From the NCBI GenBank assembly GCA_938042245.1, contig CALIRO010000062.1:1-64000 (forward strand): a stretch of 64,000 nucleotides of DNA, read 5' to 3'. The position numbers were made by a program, and so were the translations under genes. Of this stretch, positions 8,735 to 18,043 are shown piece by piece (the first letter of the stretch is position 1; every line of letters starts with the position of its first letter). The stretch comes from an uncultured Thermoguttaceae bacterium. GTDB taxonomy: Bacteria > Planctomycetota > Planctomycetia > Pirellulales > Thermoguttaceae. Below the pieces are notes generated by a model, which saw only the letters and a program-made list of their open reading frames with translations, was not told the DNA's origin and did no database searches.

Positions 8735-9580
8735 TTACCGGCGCTTTAGCAGGGGGATCGTATGGTGGAGGGTAATTTCCAGGGGGCTTTGTGGGGGCCG
8801 GGCCACAGCCAAAGCCACCTGAAACCGGCCGTCCAGCAGAAACTCTCGGAATTGGCAGGATGGGGGGTTATCGGTTGGTCTGGGGGAGAATATCAAAAGC
8901 TGAGGGGCGTTTTGGGGCGGTAGGTTTAAGGGTAGCGCTTGGCTGGGGGACGGGATGGGAAACGAGCAGGGATGGGCGAGAGTCTCGTTGGGCCAACCAA
9001 AGGAGAACGTATCTAGGGAGCTGGTCAGACCGGTACCTAGGGCCTTCAGGTAGGCTTCTTTGAGGGTCCAGAGGCGGTAGAAGGCTAGCGGCAGTTGATC
9101 TGGGGCAAGGGCTTCCAATAGGGCGGTTTCGGCCGGGTGGAAGAATCGGCGTGCCAGGCAGAGGTATTCGGCAGATGGGCCGGTATCTTCGACATCGACG
9201 CCCAGAGGGGCGCCAGAGGTTACAGCACAAATGATCAAGCCTTCGGTGTGAGAGAGGTTAAATTCCAAACGAGGGGTCTCGGTCGGGCCATCGGCCAATA
9301 GGGGTTCCACCGTCGGCCAATCAATGGCGGGTTTGCCGGTAGGAGATCGGACCAACTGCCATTTTTGCGGGGCAATGGGCGCATATTGGGAAAGGGTGGT
9401 TCGGAGCAGCGCTCTGGAGATCAAATGTTCCAGTTTCTTTTTTTCCACCCGGTACCGATGCCACTCGGCCATTTCCTCCTGGTCCAGCAAACGGCGATAT
9501 TCTGCTAATAAAAGGGGGTCCTGGCATTCTTCTGGCCGGACAACCCAAAGATGCACCTGATGCTCGGATAAAGCAAACAT
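8735..9580 (-). CDS. 4'-phosphopantetheinyl transferase (Sfp type)
   Basis: 281 residues from the ATG at 9580, 22 nt after the stop of the nitroreductase gene. The open frame extends upstream, but a longer protein would overlap that gene. Family members move phosphopantetheine from CoA to a serine of acyl or peptidyl carrier proteins. The two signature motifs are present: GVDVE (127-131, with the Mg-binding Asp and Glu) and WTLKEAYLKA (171-180). FNLSH (107-111) matches the conserved histidine region. The length is typical of the Sfp/Gsp class rather than the short AcpS class. The C-terminal 60 residues are proline-rich and less conserved. No carrier protein or synthase is in the window, so it may serve acyl carrier protein or a pathway elsewhere. 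Confidence 0.9.
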   Translation of the reverse strand: MFALSEHQVHLWVVRPEECQDPLLLAEYRRLLDQEEMAEWHRYRVEKKKLEHLISRALLRTTLSQYAPIAPQKWQLVRSPTGKPAIDWPTVEPLLADGPTETPRLEFNLSHTEGLIICAVTSGAPLGVDVEDTGPSAEYLCLARRFFHPAETALLEALAPDQLPLAFYRLWTLKEAYLKALGTGLTSSLDTFSFGWPNETLAHPCSFPIPSPSQALPLNLPPQNAPQLLIFSPRPTDNPPSCQFREFLLDGRFQVALAVARPPQSPLEITLHHTIPLLKRR

Positions 9581-9602
9581 AGAGGTATGGTTTGGGCGAT
9601 TT

Positions 9603-10142
9603 TTATTCCGAGTCTGGCGAGTGGCCCCAACGATTGAACCAGGCCCGGCGAGCAAAGGGAAGTTTGTCTTTTTGGGTACCTGGCTGTGCGGGCAGGCCCA
9701 AAGGTAATACCACCCGAACATGCCGGCCCGGCGGAACACCTAGAAGTTGGCCTACCCGCTCGGCCACCTGATCCACTCGCAGCGCCCCGTCCAGCCAGAC
9801 CGTCGCATAGCCCAAGGCCGTGATGGCTAGCCACATGTTCTCCACCGCCGCCGCACAGTCTTCGACCGCAAACGAAATCTCGCCGAAGACCGGCCGAGGA
9901 TCGATCACGCACACGATCATCGCCTTGGCCGTCTGGCAAACCGGCCGATTGATAATCTCGGCCAATTGGCGCAAAAGCTCTGGATCATCCACAATGATAA
10001 AGGAGGTGGTCTGTTCGTTTTTCCCGGACGGCGCTCGGATGCCTGCCTCGACAATTTTGATCAGATCTTCTCGGGGAATCGGTTTGTCTAAAAACGGTCC
10101 CCGGTAACTATGACGTTTGGCAATGGCTTCAAATAGGTCCAT
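9603..10142 (-). CDS. Nitroreductase family protein
   Basis: 179 residues. The ATG at 10142 follows AGGAG by 8 nt; a TTG six codons upstream is less likely. The family comprises FMN-dependent NAD(P)H oxidoreductases that act as dimers. The N-terminal MDLFEAIAKRHSYRG is the usual opening, with the RHSYR arginines that contact FMN phosphate. APSGKNEQTTSFIIV matches the second conserved block, and AVEDCAAAVENMWLAITALGY the central helix. It is the first gene of a two-gene unit with the phosphopantetheinyl transferase. The substrate cannot be predicted. Confidence 0.88.
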   Translation of the reverse strand: MDLFEAIAKRHSYRGPFLDKPIPREDLIKIVEAGIRAPSGKNEQTTSFIIVDDPELLRQLAEIINRPVCQTAKAMIVCVIDPRPVFGEISFAVEDCAAAVENMWLAITALGYATVWLDGALRVDQVAERVGQLLGVPPGRHVRVVLPLGLPAQPGTQKDKLPFARRAWFNRWGHSPDSE

Positions 10143-10281
10143 TGGGCGGTCTCCTGGCAAAGGACTCCCCTTTGAACAGGAAGGCAGAGGATGAAAAGGA
10201 CTACGGGAGCACCCTCCGCCAACTGCTTCCGGCTGCCTCCAGGAGCAGAAAATTCGGTCGAAAACCCTCTCTGGGGGGTTC

Positions 10282-10320
10282 TTGACAGTTGGGTTAGGTC
10301 AAGTTAGGCTAAGCCCAACT
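10282..10320 (+). promoter_or_regulatory. Possible promoter with overlapping inverted repeat
   Basis: TTGACA at 10282-10287 is followed 17 nt later by TAGGCT (10305-10310), a good -35 with a weak -10. An inverted repeat, AGTTGGGTTAG ... CTAAGCCCAACT (one bulged base), spans 10287-10320 across the spacer and the -10, where an operator would sit. It lies about 200 nt before the MFS gene. The regulator is unknown and the promoter call is tentative. Confidence 0.4.
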
Positions 10321-10520
10321 TCCCAAGATAAGTCTAATTGTATCCCTAGATGGGAAGCGGAATCAATCGCTCCCTTCCTTAAAGTTTTCCAATACAAAAG
10401 GAAGGGGGGTTACGTCATTTTGCCGGTTGTCTTCAGCCAAAAGTGTCTGAACTCCATTAGGCTTTCTGGTAGGTGTCGTGTGGGTTTGGCAACGGCATTG
10501 TTTTTTAGGAAGGACCAATC

Positions 10521-12242
10521 ATGGCAGCGTCAGGAACAAGCCTGTTCGGGGCGGCAACTGGGATTCGGATTCGGCTGTCGGTGATGATGTTTTTGGAATT
10601 TCTGATTTGGGCCTCCTGGTATGTGCCGATTGGCGGGTACATGAATAGCACTCTGCACTTTAGCGGAGGGGAGATCGGCTGGATATATACGACCACGGCC
10701 TTGGGGGCGATTATAGCCCCGCTTTTCGTTGGCTTTGTGGCCGACCGATTCTTTCCCACCCAGGTGGTGCTGGGGGTTTTGCATTTGTTGGGGGCGGTGT
10801 GTCTGTTTTTAGCTTCCTTCCAAAGCACGTTTGCGCCGCTGATGGCCCTGCTGCTGGTGAACTGTCTATGTTTCATGCCTACCTTGGCGCTAGCGAATTC
10901 GTTGGCCTTCCGCAATATCGACGATCGGGATAAGTTTTCCTGGATTGCCGTGTGGGGGACGATCGGCTGGATTGTTTCTGGGCTTTTGGTGGATTTTGTT
11001 CTTGGTGGGGCGGCCAAGCCAAACTTCTTCTATTTAGCGGCTCTGGGAGCGGTTCTGATGGGCCTGTACTGTTTTACCTTGCCGCACACCCCGCCCAAAG
11101 GCGCCGAATCCGGCGGCGATGTGCTGGGCCTGGGTGCCGTTAAACTGCTGAGCGATCCTTCCTTTCTGATCTTCGCCCTGTCGGTCTTTTTGGTCAGTAT
11201 CCCGCTTACCTTCTACTTTACCTGGATGAATGCCTTTTTGGTGGAAACCGATCGGCCGAAGCCGACCGCCCTGATGACACTGAGCCAATGTTCCGAAATC
11301 GTGGTGATGCTTATTATGCCCTGGTTTATCAGCCAGATTGGGCTGAAAAATGTGCTGGTCATTGGGATGACGGCCTGGCTGGTCCGGTATCTGCTGTTTG
11401 CCACGATGAGTTTTCCGCTGATTATCCTGGGATTATTGCTCCATGGGTTTTGCTATTGTTTTGTGTTTGTGGCCTCGTTCATTTATGCGGATCGGAAGGC
11501 TCCGCCCGGTTTAAGTGCCAGTGTGCAGAGCTTCTTAGCATTTCTGATGTGGGGGCTGGGGATGTTTGGTGGGGCGAAACTGGCCGGTTGGGTAGGCGAT
11601 CTGTATGGCCCAATGACGGTAGCGTCCACCGTTCAAAAAGGTACGGAAACCACCCAGGAGGAAAGATCTCCCCTGCCCAAGTGGAAAGACATGCTCACCC
11701 GCCAGAAGGAGGAACCTGTACCAGTGGAAAAAATTATATCAGGCGCCAAGGTGGTCATGATCGATGCCGGTGGGCCGAAAATCGCTCTGGTGGAAAAACT
11801 GAACGTGTTATGGCATCTGCCGTCGGGAGGCTATGAGGTCGAAAAGAAAGACGAACAAAACCAAGTGCTAGAAAAGAGGACCTATCCTCAGGATAAACTT
11901 CTGCAGGTGTTTACGAAGGCGGATGTCAACCAGGATGGGGTGGTAACCTATGAGGAGTGGCAGGGGGTGGCCAACCACCACTGGCCGCCCATTTGGCTCT
12001 GGCCGGCGCTATTGGCTGCGGTGGTAGCGGTGCTGTTCTGGTTTGGCGGTCAGGAAGCCCGGGCAGTCGAAGCCGTTCCCCAGACGCCCCCGGCCCCCGG
12101 CGAAACGGCTCCGGAACAGCCAACCTCTCCACCACCTACCGCTCAAATCGAAGAAGAGGAACTTGTTGGACTCGGACCGGCAGAGCGGGAACCCCCGGCC
12201 TCTGCTTCAATCGGTGGGGAGGGTGTGGGCGGCGCTGGGTGA
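10521..12242 (+). CDS. MFS transporter, nucleoside:H+ symporter family, with EF-hand insert
   Basis: 573 residues. The ATG at 10521 follows AGGAAGGA. The N-terminal 360 residues form 10-11 membrane helices with the Nuc_H_symport pattern (LEFLIWASWYVPIGGYM, LGAIIAPLFVGFVADRFF). A soluble stretch of about 120 residues follows, ending in a canonical EF-hand loop, DVNQDGVVTYEE (468-479), with all calcium-coordinating positions filled. One last helix (about 491-509) comes next, then a Pro/Glu-rich tail. Family members import nucleosides with protons. The EF-hand suggests calcium sensing or structural calcium binding (inference). After the TGA at 12240 the same frame continues as proline-rich sequence for 47 codons to another TGA, so the true C-terminus may be longer. 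Confidence 0.88.
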   Translation: MAASGTSLFGAATGIRIRLSVMMFLEFLIWASWYVPIGGYMNSTLHFSGGEIGWIYTTTALGAIIAPLFVGFVADRFFPTQVVLGVLHLLGAVCLFLASFQSTFAPLMALLLVNCLCFMPTLALANSLAFRNIDDRDKFSWIAVWGTIGWIVSGLLVDFVLGGAAKPNFFYLAALGAVLMGLYCFTLPHTPPKGAESGGDVLGLGAVKLLSDPSFLIFALSVFLVSIPLTFYFTWMNAFLVETDRPKPTALMTLSQCSEIVVMLIMPWFISQIGLKNVLVIGMTAWLVRYLLFATMSFPLIILGLLLHGFCYCFVFVASFIYADRKAPPGLSASVQSFLAFLMWGLGMFGGAKLAGWVGDLYGPMTVASTVQKGTETTQEERSPLPKWKDMLTRQKEEPVPVEKIISGAKVVMIDAGGPKIALVEKLNVLWHLPSGGYEVEKKDEQNQVLEKRTYPQDKLLQVFTKADVNQDGVVTYEEWQGVANHHWPPIWLWPALLAAVVAVLFWFGGQEARAVEAVPQTPPAPGETAPEQPTSPPPTAQIEEEELVGLGPAEREPPASASIGGEGVGGAG

Positions 12243-12657
12243 GGATTTCCGGAACCCCCGATCCCTTCCGAGGAAGTTCCGCCGCCGACCTCCCCAGGGA
12301 CTCCTTCCGAGCCGAGCGCTCCGGCTGACCACCCGGCCGGGCCCACCAGTCCCCCCGGCCCCACCCTGCCCCCAGCCGCCTCCTGAACCGGAATCTTCTA
12401 GCAGCCTGGGTCATCCAACCTAGAGGGAGTGTTATCTCCTTCGACCCAAAACTTTTTCTTTAGGGGGGGTATTCATAGACCGTCCGAAGATGGTAATCTA
12501 TTTGCTTTTAAGGTACAATAAAAAAGAGGGCTCTGGCGGATAGCATCCGATGAGCTTTTCTGGGTATTGCTGAGACGGTGCCGGCAAAGGAAGCCACCAG
12601 GGCCGGAAGATCTCGGGATCGAGTGGGGACTTGTCTCCTCTAAGGACGGACTCGGGT
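12243..12657. other. Gap between the MFS transporter and the kinase gene
   Basis: The first 150 bp continue the MFS frame after its stop as a Pro/Glu/Ser-rich stretch (12243-12383). The remainder (about 12420-12657) is non-coding. AAGGAC near 12641 is the probable ribosome-binding site of the kinase. No RNA gene was recognised. Confidence 0.55.
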
Positions 12658-14151
12658 ATGGCCAACACGAAAGTGACAAACTTTCTGGAGTTGGTCCTTC
12701 ACAGCGGGTTGATTGATAAGGGGGTTTTGGACGCCCACTTGGACCGGATTGTCCAGGAGCAGGGCGAGCAGATTCTTTTCGATCCTGCTCGGCTTGCGGA
12801 GCAATTCGTTCAGGCGGGGCTGCTGACGCGCTGGCAGAGCGAAAAACTGCTAGAGGGCCGACATCGGGGCTTTTTCCTGGATAAATATAAACTTTTGGAT
12901 CATCTTGGCTCCGGCGGCATGAGCAGCGTCTATCTGGCTGAACATGTGCTGATGAATCGCCGGGTAGCCATTAAAGTGCTCCCGAAGGAACGGGTGAATG
13001 ATTCCTCCTATCTGGCCCGGTTTCGTCGGGAGGCGCAGGCGGCGGCCGCTTTGGATCATCCGAATATCGTCCGAGCCTACGATATCGGCAATGAAGGGAA
13101 CATTCATTTCCTGGTCATGGAGTATGTGGAAGGGCAGGATTTACAGGGGATAGTCCGCCAGCAAGGGCCGCTGGATCCGCTGACCGCCGCCGAATACATT
13201 CGTCAGGCCGCTGTTGGATTGCATCATGCGCATCAGGCCGGGCTGATCCATCGGGACGTTAAGCCAGCCAATCTCTTAGTGGACAAAAATGGTACGGTGA
13301 AGATTTTGGATTTGGGTTTAGCCCGTTTTACCGGCGAGGAGCAGGCCTCGCTTACCTTGGCCTATGATGAGAATGTGCTAGGCACGGCCGACTACTTGGC
13401 CCCGGAACAAGCTATCAATAGTCATGCCGTGGACGCCCGGGCGGACATTTACAGTTTAGGGTGTACTTTATACTATCTACTGACCGGTCATCCACCGTTT
13501 CCGGAAGGTACGTTGCCGCAGCGGCTGATGGCCCATCAAAAGCAGCCGCCCCCTAGCATCAAAAAAGAGCGCCCTGATGTACCGGACGACCTGATCCGGA
13601 TCTGTATGCGGATGATGGCCAAAAAACCGGCCGCCCGTTACCAAACGATGGCGGAGGTGGCCGACGCCTTGGCCGAATGGCTTACCGCCCACGGCAAACC
13701 CACTGAGTCCAGCTCGGGCCGGGGAAAAAGGCCAAAACCTTCTCCCAGACCGGCAGTCCTTCCGGTGGCCAAACCGCTCCGGGCCACTCCGCTGGAAAAT
13801 CAGCCCCCTCTCTCTGCTGGGGTGGACTCCGCCCTGACGGAAACCGCCAAGGAAAAACAGGCGCCCACGTTAACGGTCCGAGGCGCAGCCAAGGGAGCGG
13901 CCGAACCCGGCTCGGACAAACTCAAACGGCTCCCCAAAGCCAAACCCTTAGACGAAGCACCCTCCGAAGAACTGGTTTTCGATTGGGGGCGGCCTGCTTC
14001 GGTGGCTGCTCGTTATACTGCCCCCAAACCCTCTCTGCCCCCGGCCAAGCTCCTGTTGGATCCCCGGATCATGCCCCTGTGGCTCTGGGGCCTGCTATTG
14101 GGCGGAGTGGTCTTATCGATCATCCTGGTCATCCTCCTGGTGCTGTTCTAG
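12658..14151 (+). CDS. Serine/threonine protein kinase with C-terminal membrane anchor
   Basis: 497 residues from ATG 12658; an in-frame TTG at 12631 is an alternative. A planctomycete-type N-terminal helical region (about 1-70, with [19 protein letters not shown]-like sequence) precedes the kinase domain (about 77-345). Catalytic features are complete: GSGGMSSV loop (84-91), Lys106 in VAIKVL, Glu125, HRDVKPAN (198-205), DLGLA (218-222, DLG for DFG) and APEQA. A low-complexity Pro/Lys linker (about 350-470) ends in a single membrane helix (about 475-497). The kinase would face the cytoplasm on a tail anchor with no extracellular sensor. No phosphatase gene is nearby and the substrates are unknown. 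Confidence 0.93.
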   Translation: MANTKVTNFLELVLHSGLIDKGVLDAHLDRIVQEQGEQILFDPARLAEQFVQAGLLTRWQSEKLLEGRHRGFFLDKYKLLDHLGSGGMSSVYLAEHVLMNRRVAIKVLPKERVNDSSYLARFRREAQAAAALDHPNIVRAYDIGNEGNIHFLVMEYVEGQDLQGIVRQQGPLDPLTAAEYIRQAAVGLHHAHQAGLIHRDVKPANLLVDKNGTVKILDLGLARFTGEEQASLTLAYDENVLGTADYLAPEQAINSHAVDARADIYSLGCTLYYLLTGHPPFPEGTLPQRLMAHQKQPPPSIKKERPDVPDDLIRICMRMMAKKPAARYQTMAEVADALAEWLTAHGKPTESSSGRGKRPKPSPRPAVLPVAKPLRATPLENQPPLSAGVDSALTETAKEKQAPTLTVRGAAKGAAEPGSDKLKRLPKAKPLDEAPSEELVFDWGRPASVAARYTAPKPSLPPAKLLLDPRIMPLWLWGLLLGGVVLSIILVILLVLF

Positions 14152-14167
14152 AGAGCCTTCTGCCCAA

Positions 14168-14193
14168 GCCCCTCTGCTACCAGCAGAAGGGGC
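14168..14193 (+). terminator. Hairpin after the kinase gene
   Basis: GCCCCTCTGCT and AGCAGAAGGGGC pair around a three-base loop with one bulge, 16 bp after the kinase stop codon. There is no T-tract, so a Rho-independent terminator is only possible; it may instead protect the mRNA 3' end. Confidence 0.45.
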
Positions 14194-14423
14194 AGACCAG
14201 GTCATCCTACTTGTCCCTTTCTAAAACTCCTTCCGCGGGTGCAGGAGAGTTTCCAAGCAGAGGCTTTTCCCGCTAAAGTAGCGGAGAAAAATCAGGGCTG
14301 TTGGAATCACCGGAGCTGTTCAAATCTTCTTTTGGGGCGAACCAGGCTGTTTGTATGTTCGAGAAAGTCTGGCCAGAATGGGCGAGGCTGTGAAAGTCTT
14401 TTTCTGGAGAACCACGTAGCTTT

Positions 14424-15461
14424 TTAGAATCGGCCATTTCGGACCTGAAACTTGGTGGGTTTCCCGAGGGTGGGGCCGCCGCGCTGCAGCCAATCGGCTA
14501 CCCAGCGGAGGATTTGCTCTGCGGAGACCTGAGGCATGCCGAAAAGCTCGTAGGCCCGGCTGGCATTGCTTAAAAGGGCCGTAGGGGCTTCGGTGCCGAT
14601 AAAGGTGGCCGGCCGTCCGAGCAACTCAGCCAGTTGACCTGCTACCTGCCGAACCGCCAGCAACTCCGGGCCGGTAACGTTGATCGGTCGGGCTGGTACA
14701 GCCGTATATTCTAATGCTCGAAGCGTCATCTGATTGCTATCGGCCTGCCAGATGACGTTGAAATATCCCATGGCGAGATCAATCGGCTCGCCGGCCAAAA
14801 TCTTTTGCCCTAAATCCACCATAATTCCATACCGCAGTTCGTGGGCGTAATTGAGCCGAACGAGAACAACGGGAATGTTTCGGGTGAGGCTGAAATATGT
14901 AAATATTCGTTCCCTGCCCAGGCAGCTCATCGCATATTCGCCGATCGGCTCAGGAGGGTCTTCTTCTTTGGACCCGCCTGATGCCACTGGAACCAGGGGA
15001 TACACATTGCCGGTCGAATACGCCACGATTCGGCTTCCGGAAAACCGTTCGCACACCAGACCTGGCAGATAGCTGTTCAGTGCCCAGGTGAACGGTTCTT
15101 GGCCAGTGGTACCGAACTTCATGGCCGCCAAATAAAAGATGTTCGGTACGTCCGGCAGTTCGGCCAACTGACGCCGGTCCAACAGATCGCAGCGAATCGG
15201 CTCAATGCCCCGTTCCAAGCACCACTGCTGCCGTTGGGGGGAAATATTTCGGCCAACGGCATAAATCCGACGGGGCAGGCCGGCTTGGTCGGCAGCTCGC
15301 CGGGCCATCCAGGTAAGCGTTGGCCCGATCTTGCCAAAGGCACCCAAAAACATCATATCTCCGGCAACCCGCTGCATCATCTCCACCACGGCAGCCGGCG
15401 GCCGACTCAATAGCTCCTCCAACATCTCCACATCTGTAATCCGCTCCGGCCATTGGCTCAT
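14424..15461 (-). CDS. NAD-dependent epimerase/dehydratase-like SDR protein
   Basis: 345 residues; the ATG follows GAAGGAG by 7 nt. The extended short-chain dehydrogenase fold is recognisable from GAFGKIG (40-46, NAD-binding glycines), CDLLDRRQL, the FYLAAMKFG strand, AYSTGNVYP and VTGPE. At the catalytic site the tyrosine is at 176 but the usual YxxxK lysine is replaced (YAMSC, 176-180), so ordinary dehydrogenase chemistry is doubtful. Relatives of this type act on nucleotide sugars or are of unknown role. It stands alone, with the moeA fusion transcribed toward it from 250 bp upstream on the same strand. Confidence 0.83.
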   Translation of the reverse strand: MSQWPERITDVEMLEELLSRPPAAVVEMMQRVAGDMMFLGAFGKIGPTLTWMARRAADQAGLPRRIYAVGRNISPQRQQWCLERGIEPIRCDLLDRRQLAELPDVPNIFYLAAMKFGTTGQEPFTWALNSYLPGLVCERFSGSRIVAYSTGNVYPLVPVASGGSKEEDPPEPIGEYAMSCLGRERIFTYFSLTRNIPVVLVRLNYAHELRYGIMVDLGQKILAGEPIDLAMGYFNVIWQADSNQMTLRALEYTAVPARPINVTGPELLAVRQVAGQLAELLGRPATFIGTEAPTALLSNASRAYELFGMPQVSAEQILRWVADWLQRGGPTLGKPTKFQVRNGRF

Positions 15462-15594
15462 CCAAACACTCCTTCCTAGACCCCCTCCTGGAACACTTCA
15501 GCCGAACGAAGAAACTGCCTGGTTGTTCCAAGGAAACCTTTAGGTGTTCCTGCCGCACAAGCGGCAATCCAGTTTTTTCCCGGATTTCTGATCT

Positions 15595-15634
15595 CTGGAT
15601 TCCCGCTTCTGCGAGAATGACATTCAGGGGCATT
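15595..15634. repeat. REP-like palindromic repeat, copy 1
   Basis: CTGGATTCCCGCTTCTGCGA followed by GAATGAC and a short tail. This is a decayed copy of the dispersed element whose core is CCCGCTTTCGCGGG; the better copy is at 19352. Spurious ORFs through such elements read VIPAKAGIQ; here the reading is VILAEAGIQ. It lies in the 250 bp gap between two minus-strand genes. Confidence 0.75.
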
Positions 15635-15711
15635 CTCCCTAAAAAACGGGAACCTCCTTCACTCGGCTGAAATGTTACCCGGATAAGGATTATTCTGAAA
15701 GGTGGCGAACA

Positions 15712-17643
15712 TTACTCCTCCGGTCGGAATCCCATCTGTTGAAGCTGGGCACGGACTTCCGGCTCAGCCAGCAGTTGGCGAAAGGCGCTCACTGCGGGGC
15801 GATCCCGTCGGCGACGGGGAACTATAAAATCGTAGTGTTCTTCTTCCAAGGGGAGAAAACCCAAGCCGTACAGGCGGGCTACCGGCTCGATGGCCACTCC
15901 CCAATCCGCCCGGCCCTGCGCCACGGCTGCAGCCACCGCATGATGACTTTTGGCCTGGACGGCATATCCGGGCGGCTGCTGCCCTGCCAAAAGGCGATCA
16001 ATAAGTATCCGGGTACCGCTGCCGGCGTTTCGGTTGACCATCCGACAATTCGGGTCGGCCAAGGCCTGCTGAATGGCCAAGCGCGCCTCCGACACATTGG
16101 TAAACCGACTGTCATCCGGTCGAAACACCACTCCCTGCATCCGCTTGTAGCCCGGCAAAAGCTCCAGTTCCGGCGTCAGGAACGGTCGATTGTACTGGCC
16201 GGTGGCAGGATCCACTAGATGCACTCCGGCCAGATCACATTGGCCTTGTTGGGCTGCCTCCAAGCCCGCGGTCGAACCGGCCGCCAAAAACTTCGTCTTC
16301 CATCCCCGTCGCTGCATCTGTTCCAAAAGCCAATCCAGCCCCACACAGTGGCTGCCGATGACCACCAGATCGGCCGCTCGAATCCCCTGGGCCAACAGAT
16401 GCACGGTAACTTCCGCCCCGGCCGGTATCAGCTCCTCATGCTGAGCGATGGCGATGAATCCGTCGGCGGTGCTGAAGGCCGTTACCGAGCCGGAACCTTT
16501 CCCCATCGGATAGGCCACCAGGCCCTCCGGCGAAGGCATCAGGCGAACCAGCAGGTATTCGGTTCGGCCAATTTCGGAGCGGATGCGAACCGGCAGTCGG
16601 GCCTGGATCGTAGGCCGCTCTTCGCTCGGCAAACCAGCCCACGCCCGAATCACCGGCGCCACAAACTCATGAAAGGTAAAAATGGCCGAGGTGGGGAACC
16701 CAGGCAACACAACGACCGGCTTTTTGCCATGCACGGCCAGACACAGCGGTTTGCCCGGTTTGAGAGCCACTCCATGAACAATAATTCCCGGACGGGTGAG
16801 TTCTCGCACGGCTTGGTAGGCCAGGTCCCCTTCCCCTTTGCTGGTGCCGCCGGAGAGCAGCACCAGATCGGCGGTTTCTAACGCTTGGCTCAGTCGCTCC
16901 CGCAGGAGGTCCAACTGGTCCGGCACTCGACCCATTTCGATCGGCAGGCCGCCTAGTTCTCGGACCGCATCTGCCAACATCCGCTGGTTGGAGTCATAGA
17001 TTTTGCCTGGCGTCATGGGTTGGCCCGGCTCCATGAGCTCATCGCCGGTGGAAATGATGGCCACCCGCGGCCGACGCCACACCCGAACCCGCTCTAACCC
17101 CAGGGCGGCCAAAACCCCCGTTTCCCGGCTGGTAAGCAGTTGGCCTGCTCGGAGCACCGTTTCGCCGGCCGCCATGTCCGAACCCGCAAAGCTCATCCCA
17201 CTGCCAGGCGTCAGCGCCCGATACACCAAAAGGGCGCCCGGATCGCAGGGATCCAAATCCGTTTCTTCTATCCGCACCACCGCATCCGCCCCCCGGGGCA
17301 ACATACCGCCGGTAGCAATCGCCATGGCTTGGCCGGGGCGGAGTTCGGTCTGCGGCTGGTGGCCTGGGGTGATTGGCTCGCCCACCAAAAGCAACCGGCG
17401 GGGAGACTGTTCATCGGCCCCATAGGTGTCCGCCGCCTGCACGGCAAAACCGTCGAAATCCGAGCGGTCAAACGATGGCACATCCACCGGCGCCGGCACA
17501 TCCTCGGCCAACACCCGGCCCAGCGCTTCCGCCAACGGGACTTCCTCTTGGCCCAACGGCCCAAGCTCCACGGCAGCACGAAACCGCCGCTGAGCCTCAT
17601 CCCGATCGGCAACGTGCAAAAATTCTTCCGGACTTTGTCTCAT
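15712..17643 (-). CDS. moeA: MoeA-like molybdenum insertase fused to a periplasmic-binding-protein-like domain
   Basis: 643 residues. Residues 1 to about 410 are MoeA, which uses adenylylated molybdopterin and molybdate to complete the molybdenum cofactor. Visible are VPSFDRSDFDGFAV in the N-terminal domain, VAIISTGDEL and SGGTSKGEGD of the MoCF-binding fold, and KPGKPLCLAV with VLPGFPTSA. From about 425 a second domain resembles the LysR/ModE-type substrate-binding fold of COG1910 proteins (DLVVIGSHCVGLDWLLEQM, GQCDLAGVHL, NAGSGTRILIDRLL, GRADWGVAIEPVA). Such MoeA-PBP fusions are known. The second domain may bind molybdate, tungstate or a related anion (inference). No other cofactor or molybdoenzyme gene is in the window. 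Confidence 0.93.
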   Translation of the reverse strand: MRQSPEEFLHVADRDEAQRRFRAAVELGPLGQEEVPLAEALGRVLAEDVPAPVDVPSFDRSDFDGFAVQAADTYGADEQSPRRLLLVGEPITPGHQPQTELRPGQAMAIATGGMLPRGADAVVRIEETDLDPCDPGALLVYRALTPGSGMSFAGSDMAAGETVLRAGQLLTSRETGVLAALGLERVRVWRRPRVAIISTGDELMEPGQPMTPGKIYDSNQRMLADAVRELGGLPIEMGRVPDQLDLLRERLSQALETADLVLLSGGTSKGEGDLAYQAVRELTRPGIIVHGVALKPGKPLCLAVHGKKPVVVLPGFPTSAIFTFHEFVAPVIRAWAGLPSEERPTIQARLPVRIRSEIGRTEYLLVRLMPSPEGLVAYPMGKGSGSVTAFSTADGFIAIAQHEELIPAGAEVTVHLLAQGIRAADLVVIGSHCVGLDWLLEQMQRRGWKTKFLAAGSTAGLEAAQQGQCDLAGVHLVDPATGQYNRPFLTPELELLPGYKRMQGVVFRPDDSRFTNVSEARLAIQQALADPNCRMVNRNAGSGTRILIDRLLAGQQPPGYAVQAKSHHAVAAAVAQGRADWGVAIEPVARLYGLGFLPLEEEHYDFIVPRRRRDRPAVSAFRQLLAEPEVRAQLQQMGFRPEE

Positions 17644-18043
17644 GGTTCTCTAGGGGTGAATGGCGTTTTTCGGAACTATTGCCTTCCTCACACTGCCCGA
17701 TAGAATAAAGCGTGTGCTGGATTTTCGTTGGGTTCCATCTTACCATTTTTCCTGCTCGGAGGGGATCGGGAAGAGGACTCCGGTACCATGGGAACCAGAC
17801 AAGAAGGATGCCTCCTAGCGCTTCGGGACCTGTTGGGCCATGTCATTCTCGTTTAACTCGTTTAAGCGCAAATCCAGCGATCGGGCGTTGCTTCTGGCAG
17901 TTGGAATCGGCTCTCTTCACTTCGGGAGATACTGTCAGGGAGCAGAGATTGCAGGTAGATTAGCTTCTTGCAGATTTGTTTCTTATTGTAGGCAGATTGG
18001 TTTTTTTTCCATTGGTTGCTGTTTGTTAAGAGGAGGTCCAGTC

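Noticed and set aside
15606-15633. ORFs through the palindromic repeats reading VILAEAGIQ/VIPAKAGIQ
   Set aside because: These peptides are a known by-product of dispersed REP-like repeats and not genes.
17840-18043. Upstream extension of the di-haem peroxidase frame
   Set aside because: The ATG at 18044 has AGGAGG and an immediate lipoprotein signal; the upstream part has neither.
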